A stretch of 64,000 nucleotides of DNA from Porphyridium purpureum (taxonomy: Eukaryota; Rhodophyta; Bangiophyceae; Porphyridiales; Porphyridiaceae), in assembly GCA_008690995.1 (NCBI GenBank), contig VRMN01000001.1:5022001-5086000 (forward strand), given 5' to 3'. This document shows, piece by piece, positions 19,420 to 27,715 of this stretch; positions within the stretch are counted from its first letter, which is position 1; each line of letters begins with the position of its first letter. The translations under genes and the position numbers were made by a program. The notes under the pieces were generated by a model. That model had not been told where the DNA came from and ran no database searches. It saw only the letters and a list, made by a program, of their open reading frames with translations.

Positions 19420-20115
19420 ATGGGCAGCTTTGACCTGACCTCCAGCGATTACATTCTGATAGGACTACTGTGCGGCTTCGCGGTGGTCATTCTCGTGCTC
19501 AATTGCATTCCGGGCGTTCGAGTGGTGCTGCTACCGTTGAAGCTCATTGTTATCGCATTGCATGAGTTTGGACATGCGAGCGCAGGCGTCGCCACGTGCG
19601 CCAAGATCGAGGGTATCGAAGTCAATCCAGATGAAGGCGGGGTAACGCGGATGCGCGGCGGAATCTCATGGATCACGTTGCCGGCGGGATACTTGGGCTC
19701 GAACCTCTGGGGTGCGCTCATGATTTTTCTGAGTCCTAATGAGATTGCCGTGCAGATAGTCAGCGGATTCTTGTGCGCAGCGCTCATTGCCGTGCTTTTC
19801 TGGGCAGACAACTGGCTGCCTCGCTTTCTGGTTCTCATATTCTTGGCAGCAATGGCAGGCTTCTGGGCGCTCCAGATCCTGACCTCATTCATGGGGCTCA
19901 CCTATGCCGTGCTCTTTATGGGCGTTTTCAGCTGCCTCTACTCGATCATGGACATCTACGACGATCTTGTTCGCCGAAAGGTGAACGAATCAGACGCCTC
20001 TCTGTTCGCAAAGGAGTGTCCATGCTGCCCAAGTCAGGGATGGGGCGTCATCTGGGCTCTCTTTTCAATCGCTGTTATGATTGGCGCATGTGTCGGGGCC
20101 GTCTATGTCTGGTAG
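19420..20115 (+). CDS. M50B-like membrane metalloprotease family protein
   Basis: 231-aa multispanning protein of the peptidase M50B-like family. Residues about 47-52 carry the zinc-binding motif HEFGH inside a hydrophobic helix (LIVIALHEFGH). A Gly-rich loop (NPDEGGVTRMRGG) and further membrane helices follow. The late motif SIMDIYDDLVRRK supplies acidic residues typical of this family. A Cys cluster (CPCCPS) lies near residue 205. Site-2-protease relatives cleave substrates within the membrane; activity is inferred from the intact HExxH only. The ATG at 19420 gives MGSFDLTSSD. Convergent with the exosome gene, 185 bp apart. Confidence 0.82.
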   Translation: MGSFDLTSSDYILIGLLCGFAVVILVLNCIPGVRVVLLPLKLIVIALHEFGHASAGVATCAKIEGIEVNPDEGGVTRMRGGISWITLPAGYLGSNLWGALMIFLSPNEIAVQIVSGFLCAALIAVLFWADNWLPRFLVLIFLAAMAGFWALQILTSFMGLTYAVLFMGVFSCLYSIMDIYDDLVRRKVNESDASLFAKECPCCPSQGWGVIWALFSIAVMIGACVGAVYVW

Positions 20116-20300
20116 ATCCTTTAAATGAACAAAGGAGGAGTGGAAACCGCTCGCGCGCGCTGTCAAGAAACCTGTCTGAACGAATTTCGATGCAATCTAC
20201 TTCTTCGGCCCGTGATATGAACCGCATCAGGCGAACGTTACGCTCGAGTATTGGAGCAAAGTTTATCGGGTCCACGTGAAACTGGATGCGGCCGGCACGT

Positions 20301-21257
20301 TCATCTTGTATGTAGGAAGCCAGTATGACTTGATCTTGGAACAAAAAGGTTTTCGAGCTCTTTCAGATCCTCATCGAGAATCAAATCAACGCTTTCGAGC
20401 CAACCAACACACACCTCGCGCGCTGCCTTTACGGCAGCCACGATACTTGTGGGCTCAATGCCATGCTCATTGCTGCTAACAAAGAGCCCACAGACGCGCC
20501 CCGCTTTGTCCATGGCCACTTGGATAAACGCATCGGCACATAGCTCCTCAAAGGCATCTGGATCTGCAATCAGGATGCCGCCCACCTGACACAATGTCAA
20601 TGTCATGGGTGTGAGTTTGGCGTCGAGTAATTGTGGCGACATGCCAGACTTTTCGTCCAACAGGATTTTCGGTAACGCGTCTTCATCTTCCGGAAGCAAG
20701 TGAAGGCGCGGTACTTGCGTTGATCGCAGAGCCGCCCTCAATGCAGCTGCCGATGCGTCAAGCAGGCTTGCGAGACCACGCGTGCGCAACACCAGCACTT
20801 GAATCGAGAACTGCCACCACATTCGATTCGGCTGCACAAGTATCCTTTGCTCAAAGTGCAGAGCCTTCTCATCGAGCGCGTTGAATACCGCTTCCAATCT
20901 CTGCTGCAGCATCATGGCCACGTTTGCGCCGTCTCTGCTGTCTCTGCTTAGCGCCCCAGGAATCTGAATCTGGAAGTTGAGTGCTTCACCTAGTGTGCGC
21001 GGTACGCGATGACCCTGGCCTTCTGTCTCATCCCCTATCACTGTATGTACGCCGACAAGAACGTCTGTTTCGCCAAAATGTACACGAGCGGATCCGGCTG
21101 CACTCGGCAGCACGCCCGTTTCCACCATCAGATCGCGCACGTCCAGCAACGACCGCCCATCCACGCGAACTCCTGCCCGTATTCCAGACACATAGTAGTC
21201 CTGTTCAGACGCAGACAGCCCTTGCGCCTCGCTGGCGCGCAGCAGCTCTGCAATCAT
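20301..21257 (-). CDS. RRP42: Exosome complex RNase PH-like subunit Rrp42
   Basis: 318-aa RNase PH-fold protein closest to Rrp42/EXOSC7. Evidence: IRAGVRVDGRSLLDVR at the start of the fold, GSARVHFGETDVLVGV, PNRMWWQFSIQVLVL and late TLCQVGGILIADP. In known exosomes Rrp42 is a ring subunit without its own phosphorolytic activity and supports 3'-5' RNA decay in nucleus and cytosol. The start is the ATG at 21257 (MIAELLRASEAQ), just before the conserved fold. The frame runs open upstream to 21593 but that part overlaps the divergent gene and shows no homology. The start codons of this gene and the next lie 111 bp apart. Confidence 0.85.
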   Translation of the reverse strand: MIAELLRASEAQGLSASEQDYYVSGIRAGVRVDGRSLLDVRDLMVETGVLPSAAGSARVHFGETDVLVGVHTVIGDETEGQGHRVPRTLGEALNFQIQIPGALSRDSRDGANVAMMLQQRLEAVFNALDEKALHFEQRILVQPNRMWWQFSIQVLVLRTRGLASLLDASAAALRAALRSTQVPRLHLLPEDEDALPKILLDEKSGMSPQLLDAKLTPMTLTLCQVGGILIADPDAFEELCADAFIQVAMDKAGRVCGLFVSSNEHGIEPTSIVAAVKAAREVCVGWLESVDLILDEDLKELENLFVPRSSHTGFLHTR

Positions 21258-21368
21258 GCCGCCGCTTCGCCCTTTTGCCCGTCCACAATCGCTAGTCGCG
21301 CCAAGCTTTCCCAAAGCAAAGGTGAGAGCGAAACGCAGACGGTCAGAGATAATCGAAGCATCGGCAGC

Positions 21369-22473
21369 ATGGAGAATCGTGGACGCGTGGAGGAGATAAT
21401 GGGGAAGATCGGCGCGAGGACCGCGTCTAGCGCTAGCGCTGGTCGTACGCAGGAGCAGACGGCATTGCCGGATGTGTCGCGCTCGATGGATCCAGACGAG
21501 ATTGAACACGCGGATGCACATGCTCCTACGCAAGACAGCGCGCGAGCCAACTTCGCCGCGCAAAACGCACGGGCCTTGAAGGATGGCAAACATGGCGGTG
21601 ATATCGAGGAGCGTTCACGTCGAGAACAAGGTGCTCAGGAAGACGGGGGGAGATCTGGGACTGCACCTGGCCGTGTTTCAGCGATGAACAGTCTGTCATC
21701 CTTTAGCGATGTTCATGCACCACTTGCGTCTTACCATGTGCCTGCTCGAGCTGTGCGACAGGACTCGAGAGTAAGTTTGCAGCGTAGCTCGACTTGTGGC
21801 GTCGCATGTCAATAGCTTTCGAGGAATCTGGGCTTTTGCTGTCGAACGATGCAAATACATAGACTGACTGACTACGAATAACTTTTCTCTCACAGAAAGA
21901 AGCGGGTGCCAGCTGCGCGCAAGCGTTGACCAGTGAGGATCGCGTTGTGCATGATTTTGTACAGAGACGCTTCAAAGCGGCACGCACCGACGACGTCGCT
22001 CGGGGGCCATTTGATGCTGAGGACACGCACCAGGATCCCAGCGAGGAAGATGACCACTTCGAAGGGGACGGATGTCCAGACGACCTGTCTTACGCTTCCA
22101 TTGAATCCGAGCTGAACGAAGTCGAGCAGCTATACAAGAATCTCTTGAAGAGTATGTTGTTGAATTCATTTTTCACTCCTATTGCTTCTCCTTCGTCTCG
22201 ATCTAGTGGATCAGTGCAGCTTCACTTTTGCAACATGAACAGGCTGATGGCAATGTACTCATCATGTCCTTGGAGAATGATTCGATGTTGTGGTTCCTTT
22301 GACAAGATTTCGAGACAGATATGGCACAGACCAGCTCATACTTTGTGAATTTGGTATCTCAGGCATGGACCATGGACTGGGAAGCTTCAATTGAGTCTAT
22401 TGATGCGGAACGAAGTCACAGCGAGCGTCTAGTGCAAGTTCGCGAGAACATGCTCAACCTCTTCCAGTTCTGA
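21369..22473 (+). CDS. Spliced acidic coiled-coil protein, unknown, with in-frame TGA
   Basis: Proposed gene with three exons: 21369-21770, 21896-22151 and 22220-22473. Intron 1 (125 bp) begins GTAAGT and ends CTCACAG, and joins two long frames in phase. Intron 2 (68 bp) begins GTATGT and most plausibly ends TGCAG at 22219; two nearer AGs (22206, 22214) give shorter or different frames. Exon 2 is acidic (EDTHQDPSEEDDHFEGD) then helical (SIESELNEVEQLYKNLLK). Exon 3 continues SLLQHEQADGNVLIMSLEND and ends ERLVQVRENMLNLFQF. Within exon 3 the frame meets one TGA (22302-22304 region) yet stays coding-like on both sides. It could be a third intron, recoding, strain damage or the true end. I do not recognise the family; a small coiled-coil complex subunit is a guess. 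Confidence 0.5.
21771..21895 (+). other. Spliceosomal intron (125 bp)
   Basis: GTAAGT donor, CTGACTGAC branch-like sequence about 30 bp from the end, and TTTTCTCTCACAG acceptor. Removing it joins codon AGA (21768-21770) to AAA (21896) in phase 0. Confidence 0.8.
22152..22219 (+). other. Probable spliceosomal intron (68 bp)
   Basis: GTATGT donor, pyrimidine-rich middle, and acceptor TGCAG. Phase 1 joining gives an ACT codon and a continuous helical frame. The exact acceptor is less certain than the donor. Confidence 0.5.
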
Positions 22474-22828
22474 ACGTACGGATAACGTCCAGCGGATCTG
22501 CGCTGGCCACTCGGCGCACTCGCACATGAGCTGCGCTTCCATCCCACTGCTTGTGCGATTTGTGACGCGTTTGAAGATAGTGCCGACTTTGCGATGAAGA
22601 TGAGCCGTCGTTGCAGCTGGCGGCACTGGCAGGTCTCTTTCGCATATGTTTGATGTTTATGTGATCTCAGCATCTTTCGCCATGTGTACCTCGTCTTCAA
22701 ATCGCTGTTCTTCCGTGTGCTGTTCACACTGTACTTTGATCGAGGCGCACGATTGTCTCCGCCCGACAAGCGCTGGAGACGGCGAAGTTGAGATGTCGGA
22801 AGCTCTCGGATAGCGGCGCTTGGAGGTC
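22474..22828. other. Intergenic region
   Basis: 355 bp between the coiled-coil gene and the aldo/keto reductase gene. No RNA, repeat or additional gene recognised. Confidence 0.4.
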
Positions 22829-24061
22829 ATGCCGGACGACATGGATCCCCCCAAAATAAACTTTCGTCCGACTTGTGGCTTTGTCGGCTCGTTCCCAGCC
22901 AGTTGCGAGCATGTGACATCTGCTGCGGCACCCTGCCGATCTCGCCTGAAACGACTTGCCGCATGCGGGATACGACCAAGCAGGACGGATCGAGGCATAC
23001 GGAGCAGATCGGAGATTCGTGCTGCGGCAGCTTCAAGTGGACGCGCTGCGGGCGAGCTGAGTTTGGCGCTTGGTCCTCTTGCGGGCGGGACGTGGTCATG
23101 GGGAAACAAGGTAGTCTGGGGATACAATCAAGGCCAAGACGATGAGATCCAGCGAGCGTTTGAAACACTGGTGAAGGGTGGCGTTTTCTTTTGGGACACA
23201 GGAGACTCATATGGCACAGGTACTCTCAATGCGCAAGCCGAGAAGCTGCTGGGAAAATATCGTCTTGCGCTCCCAGTCCAGTGGCAACCTCAAATTCAGC
23301 TGGGCACAAAACTTGCGTCGTATCCTTGGCGCTGGACGCCCGCGTCGCTCCAGAAGGCAGCAGGAGCCTCGGTTGGCCGTATGTATCCAGAAAGGGACCG
23401 TACGTCGCTCGATTATGCCATGATGCATTGGAGTCCAGCGAATTATCTCCCGCTGCAAGAAGATTATCTTGCCTCGGCTTTCGCATCTCTGACATCAGGG
23501 CCGAATCGTCTTGCCGACAAGATTGGTGTATCAAACTTAGGACCGAAACGGCTGACTCGGATGGCAGGTCGCCTTCAAGACTCTGCAGGAGTTCCGATCT
23601 CCGTCCTGCAGGTGCAGCTCAGTTTGCTTTGTCTGGAACCGCTCGAATCTGGCCTTCTCTCTACCGCGGCTGAACTAGGAATTCCAGTGCTTGGGTACTC
23701 ACCGCTCGCTCTAGGTTTTCTCTCAGGGGCATTCAGTGGTGCAGACGCGAGGTCCTTGCCGCCGGGGCCGCGCGGTTTTGTGTTTCGGCGGCTGAACTCG
23801 GATCCTCGCGTCAAGGAGCTGTTAAGCCTTTTACATGATGTCGCCGCGCAATACGAGGGCAAAACTAAAGCGGACATCGCGCTTGCGTGGGTTCGTGCAA
23901 AAGGAGCGACCCCGCTCGTAGGTGTCCGATCGGAACAGCAGGCCACGAAACTTGTCAATAGCTTGAGCTTGCGTCTGACAAGTTCGGAAGAGGCCGCGCT
24001 TGACGCTGCCGCAAAGCTGTGCAAGCAGCGCATGGTTCGGAATCCGTTCCAGACATTGTAA
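22829..24061 (+). CDS. Aldo/keto reductase, probably plastid-targeted
   Basis: 410-aa protein. About 80 N-terminal residues rich in Arg, Ala and Ser precede the barrel and look like an organelle transit peptide. The barrel carries the aldo/keto reductase catalytic tetrad: Asp and Tyr in FFWDTGDSYGTG, Lys in LGTKLAS, His in MMHWSPAN. The C-terminal NADP-binding region includes GATPLVGVRSEQQA. It reduces aldehydes or ketones with NADPH; relatives in plastids include pyridoxal reductase-like and stress-detoxification enzymes, and the substrate cannot be assigned. The first ATG in frame is 22829 (MPDDMDPPK); a second is at 22841. Convergent with the sulfotransferase gene. Confidence 0.88.
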   Translation: MPDDMDPPKINFRPTCGFVGSFPASCEHVTSAAAPCRSRLKRLAACGIRPSRTDRGIRSRSEIRAAAASSGRAAGELSLALGPLAGGTWSWGNKVVWGYNQGQDDEIQRAFETLVKGGVFFWDTGDSYGTGTLNAQAEKLLGKYRLALPVQWQPQIQLGTKLASYPWRWTPASLQKAAGASVGRMYPERDRTSLDYAMMHWSPANYLPLQEDYLASAFASLTSGPNRLADKIGVSNLGPKRLTRMAGRLQDSAGVPISVLQVQLSLLCLEPLESGLLSTAAELGIPVLGYSPLALGFLSGAFSGADARSLPPGPRGFVFRRLNSDPRVKELLSLLHDVAAQYEGKTKADIALAWVRAKGATPLVGVRSEQQATKLVNSLSLRLTSSEEAALDAAAKLCKQRMVRNPFQTL

Positions 24062-24319
24062 TGCGTGACAAAATAATGTGAGCAAGATTGTGATGCCAAT
24101 TTTTACCAGTCTTCGACGCTTCTCTCTTGACAGCGGCGGCACCGTCGGCATAGACCCGGATATCCGATAACTATGGATAATTCGGTCTTTTTATACGCGT
24201 GCTATATTGATACATTTAAGGGACGCTTTTGCGACAGAGTTGCGGCCAGTCGGTGGCTTGGCTCTTACTAGCTTGACCCTACATTCCCCACACATTGCAT
24301 CGCCAAGGCTGCGACCTGT

Positions 24320-25459
24320 CTAATCATCCAAAAAGCCCATGGAGACCTTCGAGAAGGAGTACTGCAACTTTTCCAAGTCCTCCGCATACATGGTCTCCAC
24401 CATCTGCCGCGTGCCTTCCGACTCGTAGTACTCTTCTACCATTTCCCATGTCAAATTCGCACCGCCTTGCCGCGCGTCCACAAACAAAGCAAGATCGTAC
24501 GGCGGAGCGTCCCACGACCGTAGAATCATGGCGGCGTCCGTGTAGAATGACTCGAGCTTTCCTACATAGGTGTACCCCAAAAGGTCGGTGAAGCAGAGTC
24601 GTGTTTGTGGCAGCCAAGCCTTGTGGCGATTCTCCACCTTTTCTCGATTTTCATACAACGTCCGGACGAATTCGGGAAATGTTGGCTTCTGAGTGACATC
24701 GCCATTCCGCACCTCGATGGCGTACATTTTGGACTTCCAAAATCGCATGTAGTTCTGGTACGTGTCGGATGTCACGTCACCGCGCCCAATGTGCGTCAGG
24801 TAGAACGACAGTAGGCGCGTGAACGGGTTGCGCACGAAAACAAACTTGAGAATGCGGCTGTCTTGGTACATAGCGAGTAGCTCGCGGGGTTGAAAACCGT
24901 CCAAGTAATTGAGACCATTGTGGAAGCGGTCATGCATGGTCTCCACGTCTCGAAAGTTCACGACGCGAGAATACTTTCGCAAGAGAAGCTTCCATCCGGT
25001 GGATGCGGCACTGCTCACGGGGCAAAAGACCGAGTTGAGCGAGCTTGCCACGATGATTTCAGCTGCGAGCGGGTCTCTCACAACGCGTTTGAATTCTGCC
25101 TCGGTCTGAATTCTACCGCTGAGGCCCTGCGCATGCCGCCGGACTTCAAACTGCGCGTCGCGCATGGCCCATACCTCGCTGGCGGCCATTTCACTCTGCG
25201 CCAGTTGCGTCAGGATCTCTTGCGGCGTCATCTTTCCCACATTCCCAGACTCGCTTTCCAGAGGACTGAGCCACTGCGCGGCAGCTGCATCTGTCCTTTT
25301 GCGTTCGTCCACGAGCGTGCGTATGTGCTCCACATTTTCAACCACAACCGCGACAGCCAGCACCAACCCCACCCATGCCAACGCCTGACCCACGGTCACC
25401 GACGTCCAAGATTGACTCGCGCGCTCATCCTGCTCCCTATGAAGCGCTCTGCCCCACAT
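24320..25459 (-). CDS. Golgi-type carbohydrate sulfotransferase (Sulfotransfer_2 family)
   Basis: 379-aa predicted type II membrane protein. One hydrophobic segment at about residues 26-42 (LAWVGLVLAVAVVVENV) serves as signal anchor. The lumenal part has the PAPS 5'-phosphosulfate site around CPVSSAASTGWKLLLRK and the 3'-phosphate site FVFVRNPFTRLLSFYL, as in chondroitin and HNK-1 sulfotransferases. Likely transfers sulfate to a cell-wall or secreted polysaccharide in the Golgi; red microalgae are known for sulfated exopolysaccharides, so that role is attractive but inferred. The ATG at 25459 gives MWGRALHREQ. Divergent from proline dehydrogenase. Confidence 0.85.
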   Translation of the reverse strand: MWGRALHREQDERASQSWTSVTVGQALAWVGLVLAVAVVVENVEHIRTLVDERKRTDAAAAQWLSPLESESGNVGKMTPQEILTQLAQSEMAASEVWAMRDAQFEVRRHAQGLSGRIQTEAEFKRVVRDPLAAEIIVASSLNSVFCPVSSAASTGWKLLLRKYSRVVNFRDVETMHDRFHNGLNYLDGFQPRELLAMYQDSRILKFVFVRNPFTRLLSFYLTHIGRGDVTSDTYQNYMRFWKSKMYAIEVRNGDVTQKPTFPEFVRTLYENREKVENRHKAWLPQTRLCFTDLLGYTYVGKLESFYTDAAMILRSWDAPPYDLALFVDARQGGANLTWEMVEEYYESEGTRQMVETMYAEDLEKLQYSFSKVSMGFLDD

Positions 25460-26040
25460 CGTTCACCCCATCTCCCACACAACTTCACATGTCTCTTCCT
25501 TCCCTCCTGTGCCCCGCGCGCGAAAAACGCAAACCGTGAACCCTCAATCTAACTGCATCGCGTAGTTAGTTCCAGGGTTCTTTTCATCACCCCGTAGCTT
25601 CCACTGGCTGAGTACAGTGCAAGTGGAGCTACTGTACCGCTGATTCCAGACGGGAAGGTGCGTGGCGTGTTTTTGGTGTAAGCGCGGTCGTCATTGAATC
25701 TTGTAACGCATGGACCACATCCAACCTGGCGATCAAAGCTCCATCCCATGTGGCATGAGATTAAGATGTGTGAGAGACAGCGGCAGAGAGCGGGCAAGCG
25801 AGGTGGCGGCCGTGCTGATGCCGCGAGCGCGAGAACGTGCGTCGAGCAGTCTGAAAGCCTCGTGTACCGCGCAGGCGCCTCCGGTTGGTCCACGCCGTGA
25901 GAAAGGGTTGATCGTGCTGGGGACTGCGCGCGGGACTGAGAAGTGATCACAGCATTGTGGGTTGAGGTGGGCGCTCGGACAGCTGGGTGGAAGTGAGAGG
26001 TGAAGGGCGTGGCATCAGGCTGTCCGCACGCGCAAACAGT
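25460..26040. other. Divergent intergenic region
   Basis: 581 bp between sulfotransferase (-) and PRODH (+). Nothing beyond probable promoters recognised. The in-frame GTG at 25987 is not taken as a start. Confidence 0.4.
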
Positions 26041-27564
26041 ATGGCGACGTGGCAGGGCTTGACACGCTTAGCACGACTTGGAGGGCGGCTGGTGCGGCCG
26101 CCGCTCCGCGTACCGTATACGGCCACCATGCTGAATCACCACTCGATGCCTCTGCAGCTTCAGTCGTATTTGGTGGACCGTTGTCTAGAGACGCGCGCAG
26201 CAGATATGGAAAAGGATCCGCAGACAGTACAAGAAGAGCTTGAGGCGATCCACCCATCCGTGGAGCGCGTCACGGAGCGGCAGCCGCTCGGGTTGGACTT
26301 TAGCGATGCTCATGCGTCATACAGAGACGTGCCGACCGTGGAGCTGTTACGCGCGGCAGCCATCATGAAGCTAGCGCAGTACAAGTTTATCAGCGTGTCT
26401 GGGCCCAAGCTTTTTGAATACGCGCAAAAGGTGGGCGGTCCGGTGGCGTCGCTCGTAAATTACGCCACGCGAAAGACTTTTTTCGAGCACTTTGTGGGGG
26501 GTGAAGACATGGCGCAGTGCAAAAAGCGGCTAGACCGGATGCTGCGTCGAGGTGTCATTCCGATTCTTGACTACTCGGTCGAATTTCACGTGAGCGACGG
26601 AGCGAGCGTGACTGGAGACATGGAACGCAAGTATGACCACACAGCGGGCGTCATACTGAAGACCATCGAAGATGCGGCAAGCATCGGTATGCCAGGCTTT
26701 TCATGTGTCAAGTTGACTGGCGTCGCTCGTTTTGGACTTTTAGAACGCGTTTCTGAACTGCTGACCGCCAGAATACCGGCAAAGATGTTGCTCGACGATG
26801 AAGTGTATGATGGCCTAGACACGGACGATTTACGCGAGGAGCTGCTGCGCGTTGAGAAACGCATCGACTCTCTGTCCATGGCGGCCAAGACGCGCGGACT
26901 ACCACTTCTCATCGATGCTGAGCACTTCCAAGTGCAACCAGCGATTGACGCTCTCGGGCTGACAATGCAGCTGCGGTATAACACGAGCGAGAGGGCGAAT
27001 GTGTTCAATACCATTCAGACGTACCGCACCGCCGCACTCGATGACTACCGAGCCAGCGAGCGCTTGCTCAGCGATGCCGGCGTGCGGTTTGGCGTCAAGG
27101 CAGTACGAGGAGCATACCTGACGTATGAGCGCCGCCGTGCCGAAGAACTGGGGTACGCGTCGCCCGTCTTTGCGACCCTCGAGGCCACGCATGCCAGCTT
27201 TGATGCTGTTGCCAGTGCGCTCATTTTGGACATTTCGCGAGGACGCGCAGCTGGCGTGCTTGCTACACACAACGCCAACTCGATCCAGCGTGCGTGCGAG
27301 AATGTGGTCTTGGCTGGCTTACCGCGCGATTGTCCCGATCTTGTGTTCGCCCAGTTATTCGGAATGGCTGACTCGATCACAGTCGCCGTGAACAACGCTG
27401 GATTTCGCGCAGCCAAGTATGTGCCGTTCGGACCACTGCAGGACGTGATGCCATACCTCACACGGCGCCTTGAAGAGAACCGCGACATGATGAGTGGCGC
27501 GTCACGAGAGGTGCGTCTCTTCATGAAAGAGCTTCGGCAGCGCGACCTCTTGCCGCGCTTTTGA
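26041..27564 (+). CDS. PRODH: Mitochondrial proline dehydrogenase
   Basis: 507-aa FAD enzyme oxidising L-proline to pyrroline-5-carboxylate and passing electrons to the respiratory chain. The N-terminus MATWQGLTRLARLGGRLVR is a good mitochondrial presequence. The beta/alpha barrel shows LLIDAEHFQVQPAID, the FAD/substrate motif GVKAVRGAYLTYERRRAEEL, GVLATHNANSI, and the C-terminal signature FAQLFGMADSI to KYVPFGPLQDVMPYLTRRLEEN with the substrate-binding Arg pair. The length matches eukaryotic PRODH. The start is the ATG at 26041; an upstream in-frame GTG was rejected. An AATAAA lies at 27631-27636. Confidence 0.95.
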   Translation: MATWQGLTRLARLGGRLVRPPLRVPYTATMLNHHSMPLQLQSYLVDRCLETRAADMEKDPQTVQEELEAIHPSVERVTERQPLGLDFSDAHASYRDVPTVELLRAAAIMKLAQYKFISVSGPKLFEYAQKVGGPVASLVNYATRKTFFEHFVGGEDMAQCKKRLDRMLRRGVIPILDYSVEFHVSDGASVTGDMERKYDHTAGVILKTIEDAASIGMPGFSCVKLTGVARFGLLERVSELLTARIPAKMLLDDEVYDGLDTDDLREELLRVEKRIDSLSMAAKTRGLPLLIDAEHFQVQPAIDALGLTMQLRYNTSERANVFNTIQTYRTAALDDYRASERLLSDAGVRFGVKAVRGAYLTYERRRAEELGYASPVFATLEATHASFDAVASALILDISRGRAAGVLATHNANSIQRACENVVLAGLPRDCPDLVFAQLFGMADSITVAVNNAGFRAAKYVPFGPLQDVMPYLTRRLEENRDMMSGASREVRLFMKELRQRDLLPRF

Positions 27565-27630
27565 TCTGGAGACGTGTGAAAAACGATGCTGCATAAACCG
27601 TCACGGGGAAAGCTGAGCAAATGAAGCTTT

Positions 27631-27636
27631 AATAAA
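27631..27636 (+). terminator. AATAAA polyadenylation signal for PRODH
   Basis: AATAAA 67 bp after the PRODH stop codon, inside the 151-bp convergent gap. Confidence 0.5.
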
Positions 27637-27715
27637 CATTTTGTAGCATGCACAGCCATCCAGAGCGATAATTCGAGGGCGGCACCACGCGAATCAACGT
27701 GGATCGTGCTCTCTA

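Noticed and set aside
21258-21593. 112-codon N-terminal extension of Rrp42
   Set aside because: No similarity to the family, overlaps the divergent gene, and the conserved fold starts right after the ATG at 21257.
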